Shown piece after piece: positions 37,321-46,144 of a stretch of DNA of 53,382 bases. The position numbers and the translations under genes are program-made. Source of the stretch: Salinicola peritrichatus (GTDB lineage: Bacteria > Pseudomonadota > Gammaproteobacteria > Pseudomonadales > Halomonadaceae); contig NZ_PZJU01000018.1 of assembly GCF_003206715.1 (NCBI RefSeq), forward strand, positions 223 through 53,604, read 5' to 3'. The notes under the pieces were generated by a model. It was not told the DNA's origin and ran no database searches. It was given only the letters and a program-made list of their open reading frames with translations. Position 1 is the first letter of the stretch; each line of letters starts with the position of its first letter.

Positions 37321-38529
37321 ATGAAAACACAGCACCCCGGTATCGTGATCGTCAATGCGGGCTCCTCGAGTATCAAACTCTCCTTTTTCGAACTCGATGC
37401 CCAGGGGCCGGTGATCTATGCGCATGGACACATGGAGGGTATCGGCGCACACCGGCCCCACATGGCGTTGGTCGATGCCACCGGCGAGACGCTGGAGTCG
37501 CATACCTTCGCCGCCGGCGACGTCGCCGACCATACCGCGGCGTACCGGTTGTTGCGCGAAGCCATCGAGCGCGACTTGAGTGGATTCCAGCCGTTCGCCA
37601 TCGGCCATCGGGTCGTGCACGGCGGTTCCCACTTCGACGCTTCCGTGGTGATCGACGCGGCGGTCAAGCGCGAAATCGAGGCCCTCGGCGTACTGGCGCC
37701 GTTGCATCAGCCACCGGCGCTGGCGGCCATCGAGATGATCGAGTCCATCGCTCCCGATATTCTGCAGATCGCCGGCTTCGACACCGCCTTCCACTTTCAC
37801 CGCGACACCTTGCATCAGTTGACCGGGTTGCCATACGACCATTTCGAGCAAGGGTTGCGACGCTATGGCTTCCATGGCCTCTCCTACGAGTACATTGCCC
37901 AGTGCCTGGAGGCCGATGCGCCGCATCTGTTCCACGGCCGCACCGTGGTCGCGCACCTGGGGGGCGGGGCGAGCCTGTGCGCGATGCAGGCCGGGCGCAG
38001 CATCGACACCACCATGAGCCTGACCCCGCTGGATGGTTTACCGATGGGCACGCGTTGCGGATCGCTCGACCCCGGTGCCTTGCTTTATCTGCTGGGGCAG
38101 GGCATGAGCGTCGACCGCTTGCGTCACCTGCTCTACTATGATTCCGGGCTCAAGGGACTCTCGGGGATATCGAGCGACATGCGTGAACTGCTCGCCAGCC
38201 GCGAACCGAGAGCCGCCATGGCCGTGGAATACTTCGTCGAGCGTCTGGCCCAGGAGTGCGCGCGCATGGCCCAGGTGATGCAGGGCTTCGATGGCCTGGT
38301 GTTCACTGGCGGCATCGGCGAGCACGCGGCGCCGATCCGCGAGCGGCTATGCGCCCGATTGCAGCCGCTTTTCGGGGTGGATTGTGACCGGGAAGCCAAT
38401 CGTGGCTCCCCGGTCGGAGTGATCTCCAGCGCCGAAAGCCGCGTCGAGGTCCGCGTGATGCCCACCGATGAAGAAGGCATGCTGGCGCGCCACGTATGGC
38501 GATTGTGGCGTCAGCGCAACGGCGAGTAG
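37321..38529 (+). CDS. ackA: Acetate kinase
   Basis: 402 residues. ASKHA-fold motifs: VIVNAGSSSIKLSFF at the N-terminus, GHRVVHGG (about 95), the FDTAFH segment (about 155), RYGFHGLSYEY, the adenosine motif HLGGGASLCAM, and FTGGIGEHAAPIRERLC near the C-terminus. It makes ATP and acetate from acetyl phosphate supplied by phosphoketolase or by PFOR plus Pta. The ATG at 37321 begins the conserved N-terminus and has GGAG upstream; earlier in-frame codons have no homology. Confidence 0.95.
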   Translation: MKTQHPGIVIVNAGSSSIKLSFFELDAQGPVIYAHGHMEGIGAHRPHMALVDATGETLESHTFAAGDVADHTAAYRLLREAIERDLSGFQPFAIGHRVVHGGSHFDASVVIDAAVKREIEALGVLAPLHQPPALAAIEMIESIAPDILQIAGFDTAFHFHRDTLHQLTGLPYDHFEQGLRRYGFHGLSYEYIAQCLEADAPHLFHGRTVVAHLGGGASLCAMQAGRSIDTTMSLTPLDGLPMGTRCGSLDPGALLYLLGQGMSVDRLRHLLYYDSGLKGLSGISSDMRELLASREPRAAMAVEYFVERLAQECARMAQVMQGFDGLVFTGGIGEHAAPIRERLCARLQPLFGVDCDREANRGSPVGVISSAESRVEVRVMPTDEEGMLARHVWRLWRQRNGE

Positions 38530-38533
38530 CGTT

Positions 38534-38555
38534 CCATGGCAGTCGTGTGCCATGG
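38534..38555 (+). terminator. Small hairpin between ackA and glgP
   Basis: CCATGGCA (38534-38541) and TGCCATGG (38548-38555) form a perfect 8-bp stem with a 6-nt loop 5 bp after the ackA stop, without a U-tract. It may attenuate or stabilise rather than end transcription. Confidence 0.3.
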
Positions 38556-38655
38556 CATTGGATCGATGGTGCCCGCAAAGGCGTCGTCGAATGGTCGGCC
38601 CGGCCCGCGTCGTCATGACCGACGACGAGCGTGGCCCCTGCGATGAGATGAATCG

Positions 38656-41172
38656 ATGGCGTCCCCCAGCGAATCCACGGCAAGCGACGTTCCCGGCTAT
38701 GAACATCTGGTCGAGTTGGCACTGGACCTGAGCCGTAATTGGCACCAGGAGAGCGACTGGATCTGGCGCGCCCTGGATGCGCGTCTATGGGAACTCACCC
38801 ACAACCCCTGGGCGGTGCTGCAGACGGCCTCCCGCGAACGGCTATCCGCCTTTCTCTCCGACGCCGAGACGGCCGCCCAACTGCGCGGACTGATAGCGGA
38901 TCGCCAGCGGCATGCGACACCGCATCCCGAGGGCTCGCTGGGCGGCGATGGCGAACCCTTTACCATTGCCTACTTCAGCATGGAATTCATGCTCAGCGAA
39001 GCGCTGCCGATCTACTCCGGCGGACTCGGCAACGTCGCCGGTGACCAACTCAAGGCAGCCAGCGATTTCCATCTGCCGCTGGTCGGCGTGGGGTTGCTCT
39101 ACCAGCGCGGCTATTTCCGCCAGAGCCTGGATGTCCAGGGGCGCCAGCAGGCGCTCTACCCCTACAACGATCCCGGTCAATTGCCGATCTCGCCGGTGCG
39201 CACGGCGGACGGTGAATGGCTGCGGATCGAGGTCCGGCTACCGGGCTACTCGATCTGGCTGCGGGCCTGGGAAGCGCGGGTTGGCAACACCAAACTCTAT
39301 CTGCTGGATAGCAACGATGTCGCCAACTATCCCACCTACCGCGGGATAACCAGCGAATTGTACGGCGGCGACGAGGAAGTGCGCCTGAAGCAGGAGATGC
39401 TGCTCGGCATTGGCGGCTGGCGCCTGTTGGAACTGCTGGGTATCGAGCCCCAGGTTTGCCACCTCAACGAAGGCCATGCCGCGCTGGTGGTGCTGGAACG
39501 GGCCAGGGCACGCATGGAGCGTACCGGGGAACCCTTCGATGTCGCCTTCGCGATCACCCGTGCCGGCAACCTGTTCACGACCCATACCGCCGTGGAGGCG
39601 GGCTTCGACCGCTTCTCGCCGGCGCTGATCGCCAGCTATCTGGGCGAGTACGCCGACCGGCGTCTCGGCATCGGCATCGAGTCGCTGCTGGCGCTGGGGC
39701 GCAGCGCCCCCGAGGATACCAGCGAACGTTTCAACATGGCCTATCTGGCCTGTCGCGGCAGCCATGCGGTGAATGCCGTCAGTCGCCTTCATGGGCAAGT
39801 CTCGCGGGAGATTTTCCGGCCGCTGTTCCCGCGTTGGCCGACCCATCAACTCCCCATCGGCCATGTCACCAATGGCGTCCACATGCCGACCTGGGCCTCG
39901 CACGCCGCAGAGTCGTTGTGGAGCCATTTCTGCGGTCAGCCGCACTGGCTCTCGGGAGAGGACGAACTGAGCGCCGCCATGTGCGAGGTACCCGCGGCGC
40001 GGCTGTGGGAATTCCGCAAGACCGCCAGCGAGCAATTGATCGCCTACGCCCGTGAATTGCTGACCCGTCAGGTGGCGGTCTCCGGCGGCGGCGTCGAGAC
40101 CATCGAGTGGGCCCGTCACGTACTCGACCCCAACGCGTTGACGCTCGGTTTCGCCCGACGCTTCGCGACCTACAAGCGTCCCAACCTGCTGTTGCACGAT
40201 CCCGAGCGGCTGGCGCGCCTGCTCAACGACCCGGCGCGGCCGATGCAACTGCTGGTGGCCGGCAAGGCGCATCCGGCGGATCTCGCCGGGCAGGAAATGA
40301 TCCGCCAGTGGGTGGCGTTCTCGCGCCGTCCCGACGCCCGGTCGCGGGTGATCTTCCTGGCCGACTACGATATGCGCCTGACCCAGGAGTTGGTGCGTGG
40401 CGTGGATGTGTGGGTCAACACGCCACGCCGGCCCTGGGAAGCCTGCGGCACCAGTGGCATGAAGGTGCTGGTGAACGGTGGCCTCAATCTATCCGAACTC
40501 GATGGCTGGTGGGTGGAAGCGTATCGTCCCGAGGTCGGCTGGGCCCTGGGCGACGAGCAGGAGCACGGCGACGATCCCGCCAGGGATGCAGCTCAGGCCG
40601 AGGCGCTCTACGACCTGCTCGAACACTCGATCCTGCCAGCCTTCTTCGAGCGCGATGATCAGGGCGTTCCCCAGGCCTGGGTTGAACGCATGCGTGCCAG
40701 CATGAGCAGTCTGACGCCGCGATTCTCCGTCAGCCGCACGCTGCGGGAATATTACCAACGCTATTACCGCCCGGCGGCGGAGGCTTTCCGGCGCCGGGCC
40801 GCCAACGCTGGCGCCTTGGGGCGGGAGATCGCCGACTGGCGCCATTCGATCGAGCAGACCTGGCCGGCACTGCGCTTCGGCGATTGTCGCGTGGTCAGCG
40901 CGGACGGCCGGCACCGCTTCGAAGCCTGGCTGCACCTCGGGGGGCTCGCGCCCGACGAGGTGCGTGTCGAACTCTATGCCGAGGCTACCGAACGAGACCA
41001 ATCGGCCTGTGTCGACATGCCTGCCGAACCCGGCGCCAGGCCGGATGCCTGTCTTTTCACGGTCGACATCGAAGCCAGTCGGCCGGTAGACGACTATACG
41101 ATACGAGTGCGTCCCTGGCACGACGCAGTGGCGTTGCCGATGGAGGAGCCGCGCGTTCTGTGGCAACGCTGA
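38656..41172 (+). CDS. glgP: Alpha-glucan (glycogen) phosphorylase
   Basis: 838 residues of the alpha-glucan phosphorylase subfamily with an N-terminal DUF3417 region (about 12-115, DLSRNWHQESDWIWRALD). Active-site segments include YFSMEFMLSEALPIYSGGLG, HLNEGHAAL, FVTNGVHMPTW-type GHVTNGVHMPTW, FARRFATYKRPNLLL, and the PLP lysine motif ACGTSGMKVLVNGG. It releases glucose-1-phosphate from storage glucan. It follows ackA by 126 bp on the same strand, so stored glucan and acetyl phosphate use may be co-expressed. The ribosome site before the ATG is weak. Confidence 0.93.
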   Translation: MASPSESTASDVPGYEHLVELALDLSRNWHQESDWIWRALDARLWELTHNPWAVLQTASRERLSAFLSDAETAAQLRGLIADRQRHATPHPEGSLGGDGEPFTIAYFSMEFMLSEALPIYSGGLGNVAGDQLKAASDFHLPLVGVGLLYQRGYFRQSLDVQGRQQALYPYNDPGQLPISPVRTADGEWLRIEVRLPGYSIWLRAWEARVGNTKLYLLDSNDVANYPTYRGITSELYGGDEEVRLKQEMLLGIGGWRLLELLGIEPQVCHLNEGHAALVVLERARARMERTGEPFDVAFAITRAGNLFTTHTAVEAGFDRFSPALIASYLGEYADRRLGIGIESLLALGRSAPEDTSERFNMAYLACRGSHAVNAVSRLHGQVSREIFRPLFPRWPTHQLPIGHVTNGVHMPTWASHAAESLWSHFCGQPHWLSGEDELSAAMCEVPAARLWEFRKTASEQLIAYARELLTRQVAVSGGGVETIEWARHVLDPNALTLGFARRFATYKRPNLLLHDPERLARLLNDPARPMQLLVAGKAHPADLAGQEMIRQWVAFSRRPDARSRVIFLADYDMRLTQELVRGVDVWVNTPRRPWEACGTSGMKVLVNGGLNLSELDGWWVEAYRPEVGWALGDEQEHGDDPARDAAQAEALYDLLEHSILPAFFERDDQGVPQAWVERMRASMSSLTPRFSVSRTLREYYQRYYRPAAEAFRRRAANAGALGREIADWRHSIEQTWPALRFGDCRVVSADGRHRFEAWLHLGGLAPDEVRVELYAEATERDQSACVDMPAEPGARPDACLFTVDIEASRPVDDYTIRVRPWHDAVALPMEEPRVLWQR

Positions 41173-41287
41173 GAGAGGTGGACTAGGGCGGGAGAGAAAC
41201 ACCCATGGTCTCGATGCTTGAGTGAATGGCATTACGGCAAGCACTGGCTCATCGGAAACTCGGGCCTTGCCGTTAACCTCGTTATTA

Positions 41288-41349
41288 TTTGAAGTTGACC
41301 ATGGGGCATGGCACTCTTTGGTCAACTTCAAAAAACATGAAGGTTGACT
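41288..41349 (+). promoter_or_regulatory. Inverted repeat upstream of bioB, probable biotin operon operator
   Basis: Perfect 14-bp arms TTTGAAGTTGACCA (41288-41301) and its complement (41319-41332), with a third half-like element AGGTTGACT (41341-41349) just before bioB. Position suggests a BirA-type operator, but the halves match the known TTGTAAACC consensus only partly and the 19-bp spacing between GACC and GGTC differs from the usual 14-16. There is no U-tract, so a terminator is less likely. Confidence 0.45.
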
Positions 41350-41355
41350 GAGACC

Positions 41356-42444
41356 ATGACCCAGCCGACGACGTCGAATCAGGGACTTCCGGACTTACCG
41401 GCGACGCTGCGCCACGACTGGCGTCGCGGCGAGATCCAGGCATTGCTGGCGCTGCCGTTCAACGACCTGCTGTTTCGCGCCCAGCGCGTTCACCGTGAAC
41501 ACTTCGACCCCAACGCGGTGCAGATCTCCACGCTGCTCTCGATCAAGACCGGTGCCTGCCCGGAGGATTGCAAGTACTGCCCGCAGTCCGGTCACTACGA
41601 CACCGGGCTCGAGCGCGAGAAGCTGATGCGGGTCGAAGCGGTACTCGAACAGGCGCGCAAGGCCCGCGAGGTCGGGGCCAGCCGTTTCTGCATGGGCGCG
41701 GCGTGGAAACACCCCAGTGCCCGCGACATGCCCTACGTGCTGGAGATGGTTCGCGGCGTCCGTGAGATGGGGCTGGAGACCTGCATGACGCTGGGCATGT
41801 TGAGTCCCGAGCAGGCGCAGCAGCTCAGCGACGCCGGGCTCGACTACTACAATCACAATCTCGACACCTCGCCCGAGTACTACGGCGAGATCATCACCAC
41901 CCGCACCTACGCCGACCGTCTGGAGACGCTGGACAACGTGCGTCGGGCGGGCATGAAGATCTGCTGCGGCGGCATTCTCGGTATGGGCGAGAGCGTCGAT
42001 GACCGCGCCGGCCTGCTGCAGCAGTTGGCGAATCTGCCCGAACATCCGGAAAGCGTGCCGATCAACATGCTGATCCGTGTCGAGGGAACGCCGCTGGCGC
42101 ACGTCGAGGATCTCGACCCGATCGACTTCCTGCGCACCATTGCCGTTGCCCGAATCCTCATGCCGCGCTCTCATGTACGCCTCGCCGCCGGTCGCGAATT
42201 GATGAGCGACGAGACCCAGGCCATGGCATTCTTCGCCGGTGCCAACTCCATCTTCTACGGCGAACGCCTGCTTACCGCGCAGAACCCCCAGGCCAGCCAC
42301 GACCGCCAACTGTTCGAGCGCCTCGGTCTGCATCCGGAACGCCGCGAAGACTTCGACGACGCCACCCACGAAGCCGCGATTCGCGAAACGCTGGCCCAGG
42401 CCAGGATCGGCGAGAGAGTCACCGACGCCGCCGCGCCGCGCTGA
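41356..42444 (+). CDS. bioB: Biotin synthase
   Basis: 362 residues, radical-SAM enzyme inserting sulfur into dethiobiotin. The cluster motif [10 protein letters not shown] (C-x3-C-x2-C), the second-cluster cysteines ([27 protein letters not shown]) and the late RLAAGRELM arginine motif are all present. The ATG at 41356 is used; a TTG 12 nt upstream is in frame but lacks a ribosome site. First gene of a six-gene biotin operon. Confidence 0.97.
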   Translation: MTQPTTSNQGLPDLPATLRHDWRRGEIQALLALPFNDLLFRAQRVHREHFDPNAVQISTLLSIKTGACPEDCKYCPQSGHYDTGLEREKLMRVEAVLEQARKAREVGASRFCMGAAWKHPSARDMPYVLEMVRGVREMGLETCMTLGMLSPEQAQQLSDAGLDYYNHNLDTSPEYYGEIITTRTYADRLETLDNVRRAGMKICCGGILGMGESVDDRAGLLQQLANLPEHPESVPINMLIRVEGTPLAHVEDLDPIDFLRTIAVARILMPRSHVRLAAGRELMSDETQAMAFFAGANSIFYGERLLTAQNPQASHDRQLFERLGLHPERREDFDDATHEAAIRETLAQARIGERVTDAAAPR

Positions 42445-42450
42445 ATCGCG

Positions 42451-43692
42451 ATGACTCTCTCTATGAACGCCGCTCTCGAAGCGGCGCTGGCTGGCCGGCT
42501 CGCGCAGCAGCGCGAGCGACACCGCTACCGCGAGCGCCACGTCACGCAAGGCGTTGGCGTCCGAACCTCGCGCGATAGTCGCGAGATGCTCGCCTTCTGC
42601 AGCAACGACTACCTCGGACTGGCCGGTGACCCACGGCTGGCTGCGTCACTGGCGGAAGGGGCGCGCCGCTTCGGCACCGGTGGTGGCGCCTCTCACCTGG
42701 TCTGCGGTCACAACGAAGCCCACACACGTCTCGAAGCGCGCCTCGCCGAGTGGACGGGCTGCGAGCGCGCGCTGCTCTTCTCCAGCGGTTACCAGGCCAA
42801 TCTAGGCGTGATCTCCGCCTTGCTCGGTCGTGGCGACACCGCGCTGCACGATCGCCTGAACCACGCCTCGCTGCTCGATGGCACCCGGCTGGCCGGTGCC
42901 AGGCTCGAGCGCTTCACCCACGCCGACGTCGAGGATTGCGACCGCCGCCTGGCCTCGTTCGATCCGGCGCGGCGTCGTTTGGTCGTGACCGACGGCGTGT
43001 TCAGCATGGATGGCGATACCGCCGATCTCGCCGCGCTGACAACGCAATGCGAGAAGCACCGAGCCTGGCTGATGGTCGACGACGCCCACGGCCTGGGCGT
43101 GCTCGGCGCCCGGGGGCGCGGTACGCGGGAAGCGCAAGGGCTGGCGTCCGGCGATATCCCGATTCTGGTCGGCACGCTGGGCAAGGCGCTCGGCACGCAC
43201 GGCGCCTTCGTTGCCGGCAGCGAGACGCTGATCGAGTCACTGATCCAGTTCTCGCGCCCCTACGTCTACACCACCAGCCTATCGCCCGCGCTGGCCTGGG
43301 CCACGTTGACCAGCTTGGATATCGTCGAGCGCGAGCCAGAACGCCGTGCGCATCTCGCCGCGCTGATCGCGCATTTTCGCCGCGAAGCCGCCGGCCTGCG
43401 GGATCTCGGCCTCGAACCGATGCCTTCCCGGACGCCGATTCAGCCGCTGGTTCTCGGCGCCGAATCCGATGATCGCGTCGATAACGACCGCGCGGCGCTC
43501 GATATGGCGCAAGCGTTGGAAGAGAAGGGCATCTGGTGCAGCGCGATCCGCCCGCCCACGGTACCGGCCGGCAGCGCCCGGCTGCGTGTCACGCTGTCGG
43601 CCGCGCATGAAATGGCCGACGTCGACCGGCTGCTGGAAGCGCTCTTCGCGGTTGCGCGCCGGCTGGCACCGTGGGAGGAGGCTTCTTCGTGA
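42451..43692 (+). CDS. bioF: 8-amino-7-oxononanoate synthase
   Basis: 413 residues, PLP-dependent alpha-oxoamine synthase. It condenses pimeloyl-ACP (or -CoA) with alanine. Visible are FCSNDYLGLAGDPRL, GTGGGASHLVCGH, the PLP Asp in VDDAHGLGVLG, and the PLP lysine in LVGTLGKALGTHGAFV. Starts 6 bp after bioB. Confidence 0.97.
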   Translation: MTLSMNAALEAALAGRLAQQRERHRYRERHVTQGVGVRTSRDSREMLAFCSNDYLGLAGDPRLAASLAEGARRFGTGGGASHLVCGHNEAHTRLEARLAEWTGCERALLFSSGYQANLGVISALLGRGDTALHDRLNHASLLDGTRLAGARLERFTHADVEDCDRRLASFDPARRRLVVTDGVFSMDGDTADLAALTTQCEKHRAWLMVDDAHGLGVLGARGRGTREAQGLASGDIPILVGTLGKALGTHGAFVAGSETLIESLIQFSRPYVYTTSLSPALAWATLTSLDIVEREPERRAHLAALIAHFRREAAGLRDLGLEPMPSRTPIQPLVLGAESDDRVDNDRAALDMAQALEEKGIWCSAIRPPTVPAGSARLRVTLSAAHEMADVDRLLEALFAVARRLAPWEEASS

Positions 43693-44483
43693 GCAATACC
43701 ATGTTCGTGAGTAGCACCATGCGCGATGCCACGCGCGAACCGACGCTGATACTGCTGCCCGGCTGGGCGCTAGGCCCGGCGCCGTTGGCGCCCCTGGTCG
43801 TTGCGTTGCGCTGCCGGCTGCCCGAATGGCGCGTCGAATGCGTTGCCTATCCCGAGTCGACCAGTCACCGCCCCGAGAGCTGGGTCGCGCGGCTCGACCA
43901 GGCATTGCCCCAAGGCACATGGCTGGCGGGATGGTCGCTGGGTGGCATGCTCGCCGCCGCCCTGGCGCGTTGGCGGGGCGGCCAGGCGCGCGGCCTGATC
44001 ACGCTGGGCGCGAACGCCAGTTTCGTCGTCCGCCCGGATTGGCCGGGCGCCATGGCGAAGGAGACCTTTACCGCTTTTGGCGACGGTTTGCGCCTTGGGC
44101 CCCGGCGCGCGCTGACCCGCTTCGCCCAACTGACCGCGCAGGGCGGGCGCGATTCGCGCCGGCTGAGCCGGGAACTGCTGACGGCGCTGGAAACGACGCC
44201 GCTCGATCAGGCCCTGGCCGGGCTGTCGATTCTCGCCGAACTCGATCTCCGCGACACGCTCGAGCGTCTGCGCATGCCGCAGCTTCATCTTTTCGCGGAC
44301 AATGACCTGCTGATACCGGCGGCGGCGCGGGCGGCAATGGCCGAATGTCTGCCCGTCGGCGGGCGCACCGAATGTCTCGAGGGGGTCGGCCATGCGTTTC
44401 CGCTGGAGCGCGCCGAGGAGACCGCCGAACGCATGGCGGCGTTCATCCACGCCTCGGAAGCAACGGCGGAGCGGCCAACATGA
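43689..44483 (+). CDS. bioH: Pimeloyl-ACP methyl ester esterase
   Basis: 264 residues, alpha/beta hydrolase. The nucleophile elbow GWSLGGM, the acidic segment FADNDLLIP and the terminal GVGHAFPLE histidine form the catalytic triad. It removes the methyl group placed by BioC once pimeloyl-ACP is complete. A GTG start at 43689 overlaps the bioF stop (GTGA) and has GGGAGGAGG 7 nt upstream; ATG codons at 43701 and 43719 are alternatives, nearer to the conserved start. Confidence 0.9.
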   Translation: MSNTMFVSSTMRDATREPTLILLPGWALGPAPLAPLVVALRCRLPEWRVECVAYPESTSHRPESWVARLDQALPQGTWLAGWSLGGMLAAALARWRGGQARGLITLGANASFVVRPDWPGAMAKETFTAFGDGLRLGPRRALTRFAQLTAQGGRDSRRLSRELLTALETTPLDQALAGLSILAELDLRDTLERLRMPQLHLFADNDLLIPAAARAAMAECLPVGGRTECLEGVGHAFPLERAEETAERMAAFIHASEATAERPT

Positions 44484-45319
44484 GTGTCATCCGCATGGAA
44501 CGCTCGTTGGGTGACGCGCGGCAGCGGAGAATCGCTCGCAACTTCTCCCGCGCGGCGAGTGGCTACGACGCCGAAGCCCGGCTACAGCGCGAGGTCGCCG
44601 ATCTGCTGATCCAAGCGATACCGCAAGGAATTCGGCCTAAAACGGTGCTCGACGTGGGTTGCGGCACCGGCTACGTCATCGCCGCGCTCGCGCAGCGCGC
44701 CAGCCAGCAAGGAACCGGCATGACCGGTATCGGGCTGGATATCGCCCCGGGCATGATCGAGAGTGCCCGCAAGCGCCATGCCGCGCTGCCGATCCACTGG
44801 ATCGTGGGATGCGCGGAACGGCTTCCCATGGCCGATGCCAGTCTCGATCTGGTCGTCTCCAGCCTGGCGCTGCAGTGGTGCGACTCGCTCGATGCAGTGC
44901 TCATCGAGGCTGCCCGCGTGCTGCGTCCCGGTGGCTGGCTCGCCTTCACCACGCTCGGCGACGAGAGCCTGAGCGAGTTGCGCGAGTCCTGGCGACGGGT
45001 GGATGGCGAAGCGCACGTCAACCGCTTCATGGCCCCGTCCGATTTGGACGCGATCCTGGCCGCCGCCCGCTTGTGTCTGCATCGCTGCGATTGGGCCACG
45101 CACCGGACCTGGCACGCGGATGCGCGCTCGGCGCTGCGCTCGCTCAAGCGCATCGGCGCCAACACTGTCACCGCACGTTCCGGCCAGGCGGGGCTCGCCG
45201 GGCGTGGGCGAATGATCCAACTGCAGCGCGAGCTGGAAACCCATCGCCATCCGCGAGGCATCCCCACGAGTTATCGCGTCGCGACGGTGTTGATGCAGCG
45301 TCAATCGAGTCGGGAATGA
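44480..45319 (+). CDS. bioC: Malonyl-ACP O-methyltransferase
   Basis: 279 residues, class I SAM-dependent methyltransferase. N-terminal IARNFSRAASGYDAEARLQR is typical of BioC; the SAM loop reads LDVGCGTGYV, followed by GLDIAPGM and the LVVSSLALQWCDSL segment. It starts the pimeloyl pathway by methylating malonyl-ACP. The ATG overlaps the bioH stop (ATGA). Confidence 0.95.
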   Translation: MSVIRMERSLGDARQRRIARNFSRAASGYDAEARLQREVADLLIQAIPQGIRPKTVLDVGCGTGYVIAALAQRASQQGTGMTGIGLDIAPGMIESARKRHAALPIHWIVGCAERLPMADASLDLVVSSLALQWCDSLDAVLIEAARVLRPGGWLAFTTLGDESLSELRESWRRVDGEAHVNRFMAPSDLDAILAAARLCLHRCDWATHRTWHADARSALRSLKRIGANTVTARSGQAGLAGRGRMIQLQRELETHRHPRGIPTSYRVATVLMQRQSSRE

Positions 45320-45322
45320 GCC

Positions 45323-46045
45323 ATGAATGCCTATTTTCTCACCGCCACCGATACCGATGCCGGCAAGACGCTCGTCACCGCCGGTATTCTGGCCGCCGCG
45401 CGGCGCCGGGGGCTGACCACCGCCGGCGGCAAACCCATTGCTTCTGGCTGCGAGCGCACGCCCGAGGGGCTGCGTAACGCCGACGCGCTGGCGATCCAGG
45501 CGCAGTGCCAGCCGGCGCTGGCGTACGACGCGATCAACCCGGTCGCGCTGGCGCCGGCCGTCGCGCCACATATCGCCGCCCTCGAGGCGGGCATGTCAGT
45601 GAACGTCGCCGCGTTGGCGCCGCCCATGCGCGCATTGCTGGCTCGCGGCGCCGACCTCTGCGTGATCGAGGGCGCGGGCGGCTGGCGGGTGCCGCTCGGC
45701 GAAGGCGAATCGCTATCGGATCTTGCCATCGCGCTCGAGTTACCGGTGATCCTGGTGGTCGGCGTGCGCCTCGGCGCGATCAATCACGCCCGGCTCACGC
45801 TGGAAGCGATCCAGCGCGACGGGCTTCGCGTCGCTGGTTGGGTTGCCAATGTCATCGACGCCGGCATGCCGCGCGAGGAAGAGAATCTCGATGCATTGGC
45901 GCACTGGCTGGGAGAGCGGGGCGGCGCACCGTGCCTGGGCGTGGTGCCCTGGCTCGAAGCCCCGACGGCGGACATCGTCGCCGGCCTGCTCGATATCGAG
46001 CCGTTGACCCACGAGGTCGGCGCCAGGACGGCCAGGGAGCGGTGA
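45323..46045 (+). CDS. bioD: Dethiobiotin synthetase
   Basis: 240 residues. P-loop ATDTDAGKTLVTAGIL (Thr/Asp where many have GTDTxxGKT), GKPIASGC, EGAGGWRVPL and VVGVRLGAINHA are the standard motifs. It closes the ureido ring with CO2 and ATP. Starts 3 bp after bioC. Confidence 0.96.
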   Translation: MNAYFLTATDTDAGKTLVTAGILAAARRRGLTTAGGKPIASGCERTPEGLRNADALAIQAQCQPALAYDAINPVALAPAVAPHIAALEAGMSVNVAALAPPMRALLARGADLCVIEGAGGWRVPLGEGESLSDLAIALELPVILVVGVRLGAINHARLTLEAIQRDGLRVAGWVANVIDAGMPREEENLDALAHWLGERGGAPCLGVVPWLEAPTADIVAGLLDIEPLTHEVGARTARER

Positions 46046-46072
46046 TGGGAAAACGACGACGATGCCAGACAT

Positions 46073-46133
46073 AAGATGAAACAAGAGACGAGACGAAGCA
46101 GAGGCGAGATGAAGCAAGAGACGAGACAGGGAT
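46073..46133 (+). repeat. Purine-rich direct repeat between bioD and bioA
   Basis: GATGAAACAAGAGACGAGAC is repeated 37 bp later as GATGAAGCAAGAGACGAGAC, separated by GAAGCAGAGGCGA-like purine sequence. It forms nearly the whole bioD-bioA gap and could be translated as an N-terminal extension of BioA, though a better start lies after it. Confidence 0.75.
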
Positions 46134-46144
46134 GGGAAGAACGT

